Assembly: GCA_003214695.1 (NCBI GenBank)
Contig: QCLI01000007.1
Location: 1-64,000, forward strand
Origin: Prochlorococcus sp. AG-412-P08
GTDB lineage: Bacteria > Cyanobacteriota > Cyanobacteriia > PCC-6307 > Cyanobiaceae
DNA: 64,000 nt
Direction of reading: 5' to 3'
Below the pieces are notes generated by a model. The model saw nothing but the letters and a program-made list of their open reading frames with translations, was not told where the DNA came from and searched no databases. The position numbers and the translations under genes are program-made. This document shows positions 42,586-52,767 of this stretch, piece after piece. The stretch's first letter is position 1, and each line of letters starts with the position of its first letter.

Positions 42586-44088
42586 GTGTCTTTAAAGCTA
42601 ACAAACTCCCTCACAAGGAAACTAGAAACTTTCAGGTCGCTAAATCCAGGTGAAGTAAGTATTTATTGTTGCGGAGTTACTGTTTACGATCTTTGTCATT
42701 TAGGTCATGCACGAAGCTATATCGTCTGGGATGTTTTAAGACGGTTCTTAATTTCACAAGGCTATCAGGTCACTTTCATACAGAATTTCACAGACATTGA
42801 CGACAAAATTCTTGCTAAAGCTTCAAAGGAAAACTCAACAATGACTCAAGTTAGTGAGAAGAATATTAAAGAATTCCATCAAGATATGGATACTCTGGGC
42901 ATTTTGAGGCCAAGTCGTATGCCTCGAGCAACAAGATGCCTTGATGGTATCAGAAAGATGATTCAGAAATTAGAAGAGAAAGGAGCGGCTTATTCAGTTG
43001 ACGGAGATGTGTATTTTGCTGTTATGAAACATAGCGAGTACGGAAAGCTAAGTGGTCGTGACTTATCTGAGCAGCAGCTAAATGCCGATGGGAGAATAGA
43101 TAAAAAGGAAGGAGCCAGAAAAAAACACCCCTTTGACTTTGCACTTTGGAAAACAGCTAAAGAAGGAGAGCCCAGCTTTTCTTCACCATGGGGGCACGGT
43201 CGTCCTGGCTGGCATATTGAATGCTCCGCAATGGTGCTCCAAGAACTCGGTGAAACTATAGATATTCATCTTGGTGGATCTGATTTAATCTTTCCACATC
43301 ATGAAAATGAAATTGCTCAGTCAGAAATAGCTAACGATAAAAAACTAGCAAACTATTGGCTTCATAACGGAATGGTCAACGTTGGAGGTCAGAAAATGAG
43401 TAAATCACTAGGGAACTTTACAACTATCAGATCTCTCTTACGAGAGGGGATATCTCCTATGACTCTTAGACTATTCATTCTTCAAGCTCACTACAGGAAA
43501 CCTTTAGATTTCACAAAAGAATCTATTGAAGCTGCTTCAACAGGTTGGCAAAGACTCAACAGTGCTCTTTGTCTAGGGTTGATTAGTCATCAGAAACTCA
43601 AATGGCCAAAGCCAGTTGCTCAACAAAAGACTATTAGCTACCTCAATTCATATGTCTCTTCCGAGAGTATGTTTTCTAAAGCTTCTCAACAATTTAAAGA
43701 TGCACTAGAAGATGATCTAAACACTTCAATAGCAATATCTGTATTATTTGACCTTGGCCGACCTCTAAGATCACTAGCCAATCAAATCGAAAGAGGTGTA
43801 TCAGATTTAGGGACAGAAAAAAATAATAAAAAGCTTCACTTAAGGTGGATGTTGCTAGTAAGCCTTGCAAATATTTTAGGCCTTCAACCTGAACTACCCC
43901 AAGGGAGAGAACCTAATCAAGGTCATGTATGTAGTGAGTCCGAAATAATAGTGGCAATAAAAGAACGTAAAGCTGCCAAATTGTCTAGGAATTTTACTAA
44001 AGCCGATAACATAAGAAAAGAGCTAAAAGATAAAGGGATTGAATTGATTGATAAGAAAGATGGCGTAACAGATTGGATTAGAAAGTAA
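42586..44088 (+). CDS. cysS: Cysteinyl-tRNA synthetase
   Basis: 500 residues from GTG at 42586. Class I synthetase: HLGH (38-41) is the HIGH motif and QKMSKSLGN the KMSKS loop. Zn ligands come from IYCCG, ECSAM and [21 protein letters not shown] is typical. The C-terminus has the DALRSON anticodon-binding region with [19 protein letters not shown]. It starts 33 bases after polA and may share its transcript. Confidence 0.97.
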   Translation: MSLKLTNSLTRKLETFRSLNPGEVSIYCCGVTVYDLCHLGHARSYIVWDVLRRFLISQGYQVTFIQNFTDIDDKILAKASKENSTMTQVSEKNIKEFHQDMDTLGILRPSRMPRATRCLDGIRKMIQKLEEKGAAYSVDGDVYFAVMKHSEYGKLSGRDLSEQQLNADGRIDKKEGARKKHPFDFALWKTAKEGEPSFSSPWGHGRPGWHIECSAMVLQELGETIDIHLGGSDLIFPHHENEIAQSEIANDKKLANYWLHNGMVNVGGQKMSKSLGNFTTIRSLLREGISPMTLRLFILQAHYRKPLDFTKESIEAASTGWQRLNSALCLGLISHQKLKWPKPVAQQKTISYLNSYVSSESMFSKASQQFKDALEDDLNTSIAISVLFDLGRPLRSLANQIERGVSDLGTEKNNKKLHLRWMLLVSLANILGLQPELPQGREPNQGHVCSESEIIVAIKERKAAKLSRNFTKADNIRKELKDKGIELIDKKDGVTDWIRK

Positions 44089-44168
44089 GTTATCTCTACA
44101 TTAAATTCGCAGATCATTAACTTTTTCGCCTGAATCAAACCATCAAGTGAGAGACTAATGGAAACTGT

Positions 44169-45431
44169 TTGAACATCGTGAAAGCAATCAGTGTACTGGG
44201 ATCCACTGGTTCGATTGGCACCCAAACTCTCGAAATAGCCCATGAGTGCCCAGATCAATTCAAAGTAGTTGCTTTAACAGCAGGCAATAATCTTGATTTG
44301 CTTATTGATCAAATCAAAAAGCACCAACCAGAGGTAGTTGCACTTGCTGAGAGTAAAAACTTACCTGAACTCCAAAAGCGCTTACAAAATTTACCTAATA
44401 AAGAAAAACCTAAAGAGATTCCTCACTTAGTAGCTGGGAAAGAAGGCCTGCAAATAGCAGCTTCATGGGAGACAGCAGACCTTGTTGTTACTGGAATAGT
44501 AGGTTGTGCAGGACTTTTACCAACTCTAGCTGCAATAAAAGCAGGCAAAGATATTGCACTAGCAAACAAAGAAACCTTGATTGCAGCTGGCCCAGTTGTG
44601 CTACCAGCACTAAAGAAAAGTGGTAGTCGATTACTCCCAGCTGATTCAGAACATTCAGCGATATTCCAATGCTTGCAAGGGACTCCTTTTACAGACACCG
44701 CGCGCCTCTCAACTGGAGTTCCAACACCTGGTTTAAGGAATATTCAACTGACAGCTTCTGGAGGAGCTTTCCGTGACTGGTCTACAGAAGCTTTGAAAAA
44801 TGCCACTGTAAAAGATGCTACTAGTCATCCAAATTGGAGCATGGGGAAGAAAATCACTGTTGATTCAGCCACACTAATGAATAAAGGTCTTGAAGTAATA
44901 GAAGCACATTATTTATTTGGCCTTGATTACGACCACATAGAAATAGTTATTCACCCTCAAAGTATTATTCATTCAATGGTTGAATTAACTGATTCATCCG
45001 TTCTAGCTCAAATGGGTTGGCCAGACATGAAGCTTCCAATCTTATATGCCATGAGTTGGCCAAATAGAGTTGAAACAAAATGGAAAAGACTAAAGCTGCC
45101 AGAAATAGGACAATTAACTTTCCGTGATCCAGATACATCAAAATATCCATGCATGCAACTTGCTTATTCTGCTGGGAAAGCTGCCGGTACAATGCCAGCT
45201 GTTCTTAATGCAGCCAATGAAGAAGCAGTTGCTCTTTTTCTAAAAGAAAAAATCCATTTTCTAAATATTCCAAAAGTAATTGAAAAGACATGTGAGAAGC
45301 ACAAACAAGATCTAAAAGCAGACCCTCAACTAGATGATGTAATTGAAGTAGATACATGGGCTCGGCAAGAAGTCAAGTCTCTAGTAGAAAAAGGTACTGA
45401 TGAGATCACAATGTCTACTATTGGAGAATGA
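44169..45431 (+). CDS. dxr: 1-deoxy-D-xylulose 5-phosphate reductoisomerase
   Basis: First committed step of the MEP isoprenoid pathway, needed for carotenoid and chlorophyll side chains. 420 residues from TTG, or 417 from GTG at 44178. NADPH site [29 protein letters not shown]; catalytic loop and metal site in [14 protein letters not shown]; and later [29 protein letters not shown]. The following ferredoxin-like gene overlaps its end by four bases (ATGA). Confidence 0.97.
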   Translation: MNIVKAISVLGSTGSIGTQTLEIAHECPDQFKVVALTAGNNLDLLIDQIKKHQPEVVALAESKNLPELQKRLQNLPNKEKPKEIPHLVAGKEGLQIAASWETADLVVTGIVGCAGLLPTLAAIKAGKDIALANKETLIAAGPVVLPALKKSGSRLLPADSEHSAIFQCLQGTPFTDTARLSTGVPTPGLRNIQLTASGGAFRDWSTEALKNATVKDATSHPNWSMGKKITVDSATLMNKGLEVIEAHYLFGLDYDHIEIVIHPQSIIHSMVELTDSSVLAQMGWPDMKLPILYAMSWPNRVETKWKRLKLPEIGQLTFRDPDTSKYPCMQLAYSAGKAAGTMPAVLNAANEEAVALFLKEKIHFLNIPKVIEKTCEKHKQDLKADPQLDDVIEVDTWARQEVKSLVEKGTDEITMSTIGE

Positions 45432-45826
45432 ACCTTCAAGTAAGTCACCATCTCTTACTATGTGTACCACAGAAAGCATCATCATTATGTTGTGACCCAG
45501 AGGAAAGCAAACAGAGTTGGGAACAACTTAAACTAATTTTAAAAAGACTAAAGCTCGAGGATCCTAAACGACCAGAAGGAATTGTTTTACGTAGCAAGGT
45601 TAATTGCTTAAGAGTATGTAAGTCTGGGCCAATTCTTTTAATCTGGCCAGAAGGGATCTGGTATCAGTACGTTTTTCAGGATCGAATTGAAGCAATAGTC
45701 AAAAGCCACATCATAGAGGGAAAACCAAAAAAAGAATGGCTACTCAAAAGAACTCCACTAAAAGGTTTAGGCTACAAGTTTGATCAGCCAACTCCTCACA
45801 ACTTCATCGCCCCAACATCCATTTAA
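45428..45826 (+). CDS. Thioredoxin-like [2Fe-2S] ferredoxin domain protein
   Basis: 132 residues. Four-Cys pattern with Cys12 (LLLCVPQ), Cys21/22 (SLCCDP), Cys60 and Cys64 ([20 protein letters not shown]) is that of NuoE-like thioredoxin-fold ferredoxins. Start overlaps dxr as ATGA, so translation is coupled; MEP-pathway enzymes downstream of Dxr need ferredoxin electrons, which makes a link attractive but unproven. The last 60 bases overlap the converging hydrolase gene. Confidence 0.85.
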   Translation: MNLQVSHHLLLCVPQKASSLCCDPEESKQSWEQLKLILKRLKLEDPKRPEGIVLRSKVNCLRVCKSGPILLIWPEGIWYQYVFQDRIEAIVKSHIIEGKPKKEWLLKRTPLKGLGYKFDQPTPHNFIAPTSI

Positions 45827-46879
45827 GCCATGAAAGCCATTATGCCCCCCATAGCTAGTTAATAAAATATCTGAAGTAGGAGTTATCTTTTTATTTTTTA
45901 TTTGTGCAAGTAAATCCTCGATAGATTGAGAGGGGACCCATGGATCGTCCATGGAATGTAAAAACAGTGTCTTTGGAATACTTTTAAAACCATTTGTGAG
46001 AAAAGAGTTTATAGGGGAAGACTGTTTATAGTAGTCATCAACATTTTCAAACCCCCATCTTGGAGCAGTTATGGATGAATCAAATGCTCGTATAGATGAG
46101 GTAATTGAAAGCTTCCAAGGATTTCTTTGTTCTAAAAACTCTCTTTCGAACTCTGTCAACCCAAATGGGTCTTCGAGAGTTTGTTGAATTAATCTCTTCA
46201 ACAACCATGCCTGATAAAAACTATTACGAGGTCTCTCAATAGATGCGCTACACGCTTCTAAATCTAATGGACTACTAATACAAACTAATGCATCTAAAGC
46301 AACCTCTCCTTCATAAGATTCAAATCCCAAACAAGCATTTAATAAAATAGTTCCCCCTAAGGAAAGACCTACTCCAAAAAGCGGAATCGGTCCATTTGAA
46401 CAACCCAAGTTATTCCCTAGCAAATTACAAATTTCTCTAGCTTTCTCTATACAAGGAAGTAAGTCAGCATTGCAATTGGCTGAATATGTTCCTGAAGCAA
46501 ACTTCCGACCAGGATCAGCTCCCCGGAGATTCAATCTCAAGACTGCAAAACCTGAGTTCAGTAATTTAGAAGCCATGCGTCGAAGTCCTCTTCTTCGACT
46601 TGAACCTCCCAATCCATGAAGCATTAAGATTAAGCCTTTAGGGCGCAAGGAGTTTGAAGGTCTATTTAAGAAAGCAATTAGATGCTCTTTTTCTTTACTC
46701 CCAGAGCATTTAGAAGGTACCTCTATTAGAACAAGTTCTCCATTTTGAAGGAATAAATTCTCATCAACAAAAGTGTCTCTTAAAGTTTGAAGATCTCCTC
46801 CAATCCAAGGGAAACGCTGTTTAAAAGGGTTAGCCCCTGTACATTCAAGAGTATGTATAGAATTTTCAGTTCTTACCAC
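45767..46879 (-). CDS. YheT-family alpha/beta hydrolase
   Basis: 370 residues. N-terminal NPFKQRFPWIGGDLQTLRDT matches the YheT opening. The fold shows LILMLHGLGGSSRR, nucleophile elbow GVGLSLGGTILLN and catalytic His in TSYGGHNGFHG; Asp likely in HSMDDPWVPS. Esterase-like, substrate unknown. It overlaps the pntB end by 14 bases on the same strand and the converging ferredoxin-like gene by 60. Confidence 0.92.
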   Translation of the reverse strand: MVRTENSIHTLECTGANPFKQRFPWIGGDLQTLRDTFVDENLFLQNGELVLIEVPSKCSGSKEKEHLIAFLNRPSNSLRPKGLILMLHGLGGSSRRRGLRRMASKLLNSGFAVLRLNLRGADPGRKFASGTYSANCNADLLPCIEKAREICNLLGNNLGCSNGPIPLFGVGLSLGGTILLNACLGFESYEGEVALDALVCISSPLDLEACSASIERPRNSFYQAWLLKRLIQQTLEDPFGLTEFEREFLEQRNPWKLSITSSIRAFDSSITAPRWGFENVDDYYKQSSPINSFLTNGFKSIPKTLFLHSMDDPWVPSQSIEDLLAQIKNKKITPTSDILLTSYGGHNGFHGLNGCWGDEVVRSWLIKLVA

Positions 46880-48305
46880 TAATACCTAGTTCTTTAAGTT
46901 CCACCAAAAGATCACCTAAGACTTTTTTTGCATCACCAAACACCATAGATGTATTGGCTAAGTCGAACAAATCATTCTTAATGCCTGAGTACCCGGCACT
47001 CATGCCTCTTTTAATAACAAATACAGTACGTGCCTCTTGAACATCAAGTACTGGCATCCCATATAAAGGAGAACTAGGGTCATTCTTAGCTTGAGGATTA
47101 ACAACATCATTAGCTCCTAATACAAGAACAACATCTGTCGCAGGAAATTCAGGATTAGCAACATCCATTTCCTTTAATTGTTCATATGGAACATCTGCCT
47201 CTGCCAAAAGGACATTCATATGTCCGGGCATTCTCCCAGCCACAGGATGAATAGCATAGGTCACATCAACCCCACTACCTTCCAAAGCTCTTGTTACTTC
47301 TCTCAGTGTATGTTGAGCCTGAGCTACAGCCAAGCCGTATCCAGGTACAATCACAACTCGTTCTGCCGCTTCAAGTGTCAAAGCACACTCTTCGACGCTG
47401 CAACTAGTAATATTTAAATAATCTCCTGAGCCAGACGAGTCTGTGGCAACAGTAGCGCCAAGTGCACCTCCAAATAAAACTGAAACTAGAGACCTATTCA
47501 TGCCATTGCACATCACTTGAGTAAGAATCAATCCAGCAGCCCCTACCATTGCTCCAGCAACTATGAGCAATTGGCTCCCTACAACAAATCCCGCTGCTGC
47601 AGCTGCTACACCTGAATAGCTGTTCAAAAGTGAGATAACTACAGGCATATCAGCACCGCCAATAGGAAGTGTCACACCAACACCCAGAAAAGCAGAACTG
47701 ATCACTAATAACAACAGTCCACTATCACTCCCATTCAAAAGGGAACTAATAGATACAAGTGAGATAACCCCTAGTCCAATATTTATAAAATGACGTATCT
47801 TGCTTTGCATCCATGCAGGAGTAGGTAACCATCCTTGCAATTTGGCCATAGCAACTATTGATCCAGTAAAAGTTATAGACCCAACAAAAACAGAAATTAC
47901 AATTGAAATCTTTTCAACTAGGTCCATATTCAAGGTCTCTTCGGGACTACTTAGCGGGAAAATAGCCACAGCTAAAGCAACCAACAAAGATGACATCCCT
48001 CCACATCCATTAAAAAGAGCTACCGTCTCCGGCATGGCAGTCATGGCAACTTTTTTAGCTACTAATGCTCCCAAGAAGGTGCCTACGATCGAACCTGCAA
48101 TTATCCAGAACCATGAATTAAAAGGAATTCCAGAGTCCCCTAAAGACTCAACAAAAACACCTACTGCAGCAAGCGTCATTGCAATTGCTGCTAGTCGATT
48201 AGCCTCACGCGCTGAACGAACCTTGGATAAGCCTTTAATACCTAGGGCCAAAAGAAAAACAGCTAAAAGATCAATCGAAAACTTCAGAATCTCAAAAAAG
48301 TTCAT
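46866..48305 (-). CDS. pntB: NAD(P) transhydrogenase subunit beta
   Basis: 479 residues. Membrane domain with eight to nine helices up to about 290, then the NADP(H)-binding domain with VVIVPGYGLAVAQAQHTLRE, YAIHPVAGRMPGHMNVLLAE, VLVLGANDVVNPQA, DVQEARTVFVIKRGMSAGYS. With PntA it couples hydride transfer from NADH to NADP+ to proton influx. Third gene of a pntA1-pntA2-pntB operon, 12 bases after pntA2. Confidence 0.97.
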   Translation of the reverse strand: MNFFEILKFSIDLLAVFLLALGIKGLSKVRSAREANRLAAIAMTLAAVGVFVESLGDSGIPFNSWFWIIAGSIVGTFLGALVAKKVAMTAMPETVALFNGCGGMSSLLVALAVAIFPLSSPEETLNMDLVEKISIVISVFVGSITFTGSIVAMAKLQGWLPTPAWMQSKIRHFINIGLGVISLVSISSLLNGSDSGLLLLVISSAFLGVGVTLPIGGADMPVVISLLNSYSGVAAAAAGFVVGSQLLIVAGAMVGAAGLILTQVMCNGMNRSLVSVLFGGALGATVATDSSGSGDYLNITSCSVEECALTLEAAERVVIVPGYGLAVAQAQHTLREVTRALEGSGVDVTYAIHPVAGRMPGHMNVLLAEADVPYEQLKEMDVANPEFPATDVVLVLGANDVVNPQAKNDPSSPLYGMPVLDVQEARTVFVIKRGMSAGYSGIKNDLFDLANTSMVFGDAKKVLGDLLVELKELGISGKN

Positions 48306-48317
48306 TAATAAATCTCC

Positions 48318-48611
48318 TTATTTACGTGTGGATTTACGACTGAACATTGCAAGCATCCTGTCTGTTACAAGGAAGCCTCCAACAACATTGAAAAGAGCAA
48401 ATCCCAAAGAAACCGATCCCATAACTAACAATGGAAGATTATCTCCGGCTTTTATTATCAATGTAAGAGCAGCAATCATTGTTATTCCAGAAATTGCATT
48501 TGCTCCACTCATTAGAGGAGTATGTAAAGTAGGCGGAACTTTTCCTATTAATTCCAAGCCTAAAAGACTTCCTAGCAAAAGCACCCAAAACGCTTCACTT
48601 AAAAAAGACAT
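48318..48611 (-). CDS. pntA2: NAD(P) transhydrogenase subunit alpha part 2
   Basis: 97 residues containing three to four membrane helices (WVLLLGSLLGLELIGKVPPT, LHTPLMSGANAISGITMI). In E. coli this segment is fused to PntA; here it is separate, as in other bacteria with a split alpha subunit. Overlaps pntA1 by one base and precedes pntB by 12. Confidence 0.95.
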   Translation of the reverse strand: MSFLSEAFWVLLLGSLLGLELIGKVPPTLHTPLMSGANAISGITMIAALTLIIKAGDNLPLLVMGSVSLGFALFNVVGGFLVTDRMLAMFSRKSTRK

Positions 48612-49765
48612 TAATTTAATCCTCCTGAATTCATTAATTGATTTTGACGAATAAGACCATCTTTGCTTATCAACGCTCCTTTTATTAATTCATCTTCAGC
48701 ATCCAGGACAAGATGTCCATCATTAATTAAAGGGCTAATTAAAGCAAACAAATTTCTAGCATATAAAGAGCTTGCGTGATTAGGGATAGTGCAAGGCAAA
48801 TCAGAGGCCCCTATAAGCTTTACCCCCTTTCGTAAGATAGTTTCCCCAGGTCGAGTCCCTTCGCAATTTCCTCCTTGGGCAACAGCAAGATCTACGACAA
48901 CTGCTCCTACCCTCATTTGATCTAGCATTTCTTCATCAATAAGACGAGGCGCCTTCTTCCCTGGTACTTGAGCAGTACAAATAGCCACATCAGCTTCCGC
49001 TAACTGAGAGACAAGTTGCTTTCTCTGAGAAGCAAGAAAAGCCTGTGAAACCTGATTCGCATACACAGCAGATCCAGAAGGTTCATCTTTAACTTCAGGA
49101 GGTTCAATAAATCTGCCCCCTAAGGACTCAACTTGTTCCTTGACTGCTGGACGAATATCGCTCACATAAACAACAGCTCCTAAGCGCTTAGCTGTTGCGA
49201 CTGCCTGCAAACCTGCAACACCAGCTCCTAGTACAACTACTTTGGCAGGCTGCACAGTCCCAGCAGCTGTCATAAGCATAGGGAAATATCTATCAAGAGC
49301 ACTTGCCCCTAACAAGACTGCCTTATAGCCCGCAATATTAGCCTGAGAAGAAAGTGCATCAGCAGCCTGAGCTCTGCTAATTCTTGGTAAAAGTTCTAAA
49401 GATAAAGCTGACAACTCTCCTTTCTCTAAATTATTAGCAAGGGTTTGGTTGCCATATGGGGCCAATAACCCAACTAATAAAGTTCTAGGCTTAAGCTTTG
49501 ACAAAAAGTCTTCGCTAGGAGAATTAACACATAGGACTAAATCAACGTTCTGATAAGAATCTTCACCTGCATCAGAAAACGAATCAGCTCCAGCATTGAA
49601 ATAACTATCATCGAGGAAACCAGCAAGGGCTCCTGCTCCTTGCTGAATAGAGACTTTGAAACCAATGGAAATTAATTTCTTAACAGTCTCCGGAGTTGCT
49701 GCGACACGGGTTTCGCCTAAGGCAGCCTCAATTGGAATTAAAATTCTTGGCAAGTTAAAAACCAT
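48611..49765 (-). CDS. pntA1: NAD(P) transhydrogenase subunit alpha part 1
   Basis: 384-residue soluble NAD(H)-binding domain of proton-translocating transhydrogenase. Motifs: ILIPIEAALGETRVAATPET at the start, VVLGAGVAGLQAVATAKRLG for NAD binding, and AEADVAICTAQVPGKKAPRL. First gene of the operon. Start fixed by the family N-terminus. Confidence 0.97.
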   Translation of the reverse strand: MVFNLPRILIPIEAALGETRVAATPETVKKLISIGFKVSIQQGAGALAGFLDDSYFNAGADSFSDAGEDSYQNVDLVLCVNSPSEDFLSKLKPRTLLVGLLAPYGNQTLANNLEKGELSALSLELLPRISRAQAADALSSQANIAGYKAVLLGASALDRYFPMLMTAAGTVQPAKVVVLGAGVAGLQAVATAKRLGAVVYVSDIRPAVKEQVESLGGRFIEPPEVKDEPSGSAVYANQVSQAFLASQRKQLVSQLAEADVAICTAQVPGKKAPRLIDEEMLDQMRVGAVVVDLAVAQGGNCEGTRPGETILRKGVKLIGASDLPCTIPNHASSLYARNLFALISPLINDGHLVLDAEDELIKGALISKDGLIRQNQLMNSGGLN

Positions 49766-49884
49766 TTACCAAATCCAGATTAAGACTGAAAAGGTTTGAA
49801 GACCACGATTTTTGTTGAAAAAACCTTTTCCTTGCTCAGGATTGTGGCTAACAAGAAATAAGAACCTAAACACTTAGGAAGAAT

Positions 49885-50463
49885 ATGAGCCTAAAAGCAA
49901 TCGAATGTCCAGACGGTGTATGTCATAGCCATCATGGTGGGCATGCTGTACCTCGCACGGCAATGAAGCAAAACTTGCAAACTCATGGGAGAGAATGGTG
50001 CGAGCGTCTTGCAGAGAGAATTTATGAAATGTCAGTAGATACATATTCTCAGACTGTAATGCCAAGCTTGCATTCATCTGGATGGCAAAGAAGACATTTA
50101 GATTGGGAATTCAAGCTCGCAGACAAAAATTCCGAGCCAGATGAAACTTTAGTTGAAGGAATAATCAACGCAACAGAAAGTTTCCTTCGTAGTAGTGAAG
50201 TTCATCGTTTATTTATTCAAGAACTCGTCCAGGGAACATTTGACGAAGCCACTGAAGATCACCTCAGATCCAAAGCTGTCAAATCACTAATCGAGGAAGA
50301 AATCATGGTGATGCTTGACAACAGGGAAGAAGAGCTTCTAGATCGTTTAACTAAAAAGCTTATAGATGGATCTAAAGGAGATTTAAATCTTGCAAAGCAG
50401 TCTGCTTTAGAAGGAATCTCAGAAGTAAAAAAATTACTTTTAAATCACGCTGAGTCAATTTAA
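49885..50463 (+). CDS. Conserved cyanobacterial hypothetical protein, 192 residues
   Basis: Starts at ATG 49885 with AGGAAG eight bases earlier. The N-terminus has a His/Cys-rich stretch (CPDGVCHSHHGGHAVPRTAM) that could bind metal, followed by a largely helical body with GREWCERLAERIYEMSVDTY, WQRRHLDWEFKLAD and a charged C-terminal half. No recognised family. Divergent from pntA1. Confidence 0.8.
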   Translation: MSLKAIECPDGVCHSHHGGHAVPRTAMKQNLQTHGREWCERLAERIYEMSVDTYSQTVMPSLHSSGWQRRHLDWEFKLADKNSEPDETLVEGIINATESFLRSSEVHRLFIQELVQGTFDEATEDHLRSKAVKSLIEEEIMVMLDNREEELLDRLTKKLIDGSKGDLNLAKQSALEGISEVKKLLLNHAESI

Positions 50464-50645
50464 AAAGAAAAACACTACTCAAATGGTGTAACAACAGATA
50501 TATATATTTTTTCTTAAGATTCCCAAAACCCCAGTAAAGACGTTCGATATATAAAGACTTTATTAAGACAATAATTCTATTTGTGCAGAAAACGCCTTCT
50601 TGTATAAATAGCACACTAATAAGAGTGGCTGCCATGCAAAGGTAA

Positions 50646-50665
50646 CCTCGTCTCGAGGAAATCAA
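50646..50665 (+). promoter_or_regulatory. Hairpin covering the ribosome-binding site of the 80-residue gene
   Basis: CCTCG, loop TCT, CGAGG (50646-50658). The right arm contains GAGGA, the Shine-Dalgarno for the ATG at 50666. Folding would hide it, suggesting a translational switch. The stem is only five pairs. Confidence 0.35.
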
Positions 50666-50908
50666 ATGGAACAACCTCTAGAAAGACGAATAAACATTTC
50701 TAGCTGTTGGGCATCTAGCAGGATTTCACTTTTAGATAGCATTGAACGCTATGAAGATAGTTATGCAATTACTCAAGAATTTCGCGAATGGATAATTTGC
50801 TTAGAAAGTAAGTCAGCTCACTTAGAGGATTCATTGCTTAAAGTTCCCAACTCATTTATTTCCTTAAAAAATGCAACAAGTGAAACAGATGAATTACTCG
50901 AGTTTTAA
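50666..50908 (+). CDS. Small 'EWI' family hypothetical protein
   Basis: 80 residues. SISRYEDSYAIT-like core: SIERYEDSYAITQEFREWII followed by an acidic C-terminus. It matches the F-x-E-W-I core of proteins at 4420-4644 and 15723-15923, though the later P-D-[LM]-T motif is missing. Good Shine-Dalgarno, partly buried in a hairpin. Function unknown. Confidence 0.7.
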   Translation: MEQPLERRINISSCWASSRISLLDSIERYEDSYAITQEFREWIICLESKSAHLEDSLLKVPNSFISLKNATSETDELLEF

Positions 50909-51043
50909 GAAAGAAAATACTAAGATTTTTTATTAGCTAATTATATATTTTCAATTAAAAAAATATCCTCAGGTAATTTTTTTGGAAATTAATTATACCA
51001 AAAATCATATAAGATAACTTCATATTTTTAATCGCAGAAAGAC

Positions 51044-52399
51044 TTGTCTATTGAAAACCTTGTGATAATTGGATCAGGTCCTGCAGGTTATACAGCTGCA
51101 ATTTATGCAGCTAGAGCAAATCTCCAACCTTTATTAATAACAGGTTTCGAACGAGGTGGCATCCCTGGAGGTCAATTGATGACAACAACATTTGTAGAGA
51201 ACTACCCAGGCTTCCCTGATGGAATTATGGGTCCAGATTTAATGGATTTAATAAAGGCTCAGGCTTTAAGATGGGGTACTAACCTTTTAGAAGTCGATGC
51301 CGAACAAGTTGAACTCAATCAAAGTCCTTTCAGGATTAAGACCTCAGTTAAAACAATAACTTCTCACGCCTTAATAATCGCAACTGGAGCAAAGGCCAAT
51401 AAATTAGGTCTCCCAAGCGAAAAAAAATTTTGGAGCAATGGGATTAGTGCCTGTGCAATATGCGATGGAGCTACTCCTCAATTTAGAAATGAAGATTTAG
51501 CAGTAGTTGGAGGAGGAGACTCTGCATGTGAAGAAGCTGTTTACTTAACAAAATATGGAAGCCATGTTCATTTAATAGTTCGGTCTGATCACCTGAAGGC
51601 AAGTAAATCAATGTGTGACCGCGTTGAAGCTAATAAAAGTATTACTATTCATTGGCAAACGGAACTTATTGATGTTGAAGGCGAAAGCTGGGTTCAGAAA
51701 CTAAAAGTCAAGAAATTTGGCTCTGACAATAAAGAATCAATCAACGTAAAAGGTCTTTTTTATGCCATTGGCCATACTCCCAACACTGATCTATTTAAAG
51801 GACAGCTTTCAATCAATAGTCATGGCTATATCAAAACTGATGCCGGAAGACCCGAGACATCTGTAAATGGGGTTTTTGCAGCAGGTGATGTAGCCGATCA
51901 AGAGTGGCGCCAGGGCATAACGGCTGCAGGAAGCGGATGTAAAGCTGCCTTAGCTGCTGAGAGGTGGCTTTCCCGCAACAATCTCTCCTCACTTATCCAA
52001 AGAAAAAACTTAGAGCCTAAAAAAGCGCAAAAACCAGATGAATTAGTTACTTCATCAAAGGAGAACTTCCAGATTGATAGCCTATGGCAAAAAGGAAGCT
52101 ATGCATTAAGGAAGCTGTATCACGAGAGTTCAAATCTAATTTTAGTTGTTTACACATCCCCAAATTGTGGGCCATGTCATATTCTTAAACCTCAGCTAAA
52201 AAGAGTCATCCAAGAACTTAAAGGCAGTGTCCAAGGCATTGAAATCGATATTGACGAAGAACACGATATCGCCAAGCAAGCAGGTGTTAATGGAACTCCA
52301 ACAGTCCAACTATTCCAAAAAAAAGAGCTTAAGGCTCAATGGAAAGGAGTAAGGCAAAGGAGTGAGTTTAAGAAGGAAATAATTAGCCTTTTAAAATAA
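51044..52399 (+). CDS. trxB: NADPH-thioredoxin reductase with C-terminal thioredoxin (NTRC)
   Basis: 451 residues from TTG. The flavoprotein part (about 1-315) has GSGPAGYTAAIYAARANL, the redox motif CAIC (about 138-141) and the NADPH fold VVGGGDSACEEAVYL. A thioredoxin domain (about 345-451) follows, with CGPC at about 375. NTRC delivers electrons from NADPH to 2-Cys peroxiredoxins and to chlorophyll-synthesis and Calvin-cycle enzymes in chloroplasts and some cyanobacteria. Domain fusion confirmed by one uninterrupted frame. Confidence 0.96.
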   Translation: MSIENLVIIGSGPAGYTAAIYAARANLQPLLITGFERGGIPGGQLMTTTFVENYPGFPDGIMGPDLMDLIKAQALRWGTNLLEVDAEQVELNQSPFRIKTSVKTITSHALIIATGAKANKLGLPSEKKFWSNGISACAICDGATPQFRNEDLAVVGGGDSACEEAVYLTKYGSHVHLIVRSDHLKASKSMCDRVEANKSITIHWQTELIDVEGESWVQKLKVKKFGSDNKESINVKGLFYAIGHTPNTDLFKGQLSINSHGYIKTDAGRPETSVNGVFAAGDVADQEWRQGITAAGSGCKAALAAERWLSRNNLSSLIQRKNLEPKKAQKPDELVTSSKENFQIDSLWQKGSYALRKLYHESSNLILVVYTSPNCGPCHILKPQLKRVIQELKGSVQGIEIDIDEEHDIAKQAGVNGTPTVQLFQKKELKAQWKGVRQRSEFKKEIISLLK

Positions 52400-52416
52400 T
52401 GCACAAACAAATATAT

Positions 52417-52698
52417 TTATCTTCTACGAGGTCCCCCAGACTTATTTCCACCTGGTCTATTTCCTTGTCTTGCCCCTCCTGCACCTGCATTTCTTTCTCT
52501 ATAGGTAATGCGTCCTCGAGTTAAATCGTACGGACTTATCTCCACAAGAACTTTATCTCCTGCTAATAATTTAATCCTAAATTTAGTAAGCTTCCCTGCC
52601 GCTCTGCATAAGCATTGGTGACCCTCAGGTTGTTCAAGTGTGACTAAATAAAAGCCATTTCCTTGCTCTTTCTCTATAACTCCTGATGTTTCAATCAT
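52417..52698 (-). CDS. infA: Translation initiation factor IF-1 with Gly/Arg tail
   Basis: 93 residues. OB fold: MIETSGVIEKEQGNGFYLVT, GHQCLCRAAGKLTKFRIKLL, GDKVLVEISPYDLTRGRITY. The last 23 residues form a Gly/Arg/Asn-rich extension (GGARQGNRPGG) beyond the usual 72-residue length. IF-1 occupies the ribosomal A site during initiation. The tail seems to be a lineage feature and may add RNA contacts. Confidence 0.95.
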   Translation of the reverse strand: MIETSGVIEKEQGNGFYLVTLEQPEGHQCLCRAAGKLTKFRIKLLAGDKVLVEISPYDLTRGRITYRERNAGAGGARQGNRPGGNKSGGPRRR

Positions 52699-52767
52699 TC
52701 GGGTAAGACTACTTTTAAAAGATAATAATAATTATATTCAAAAATCACCATTAATTAATCATCGTTA

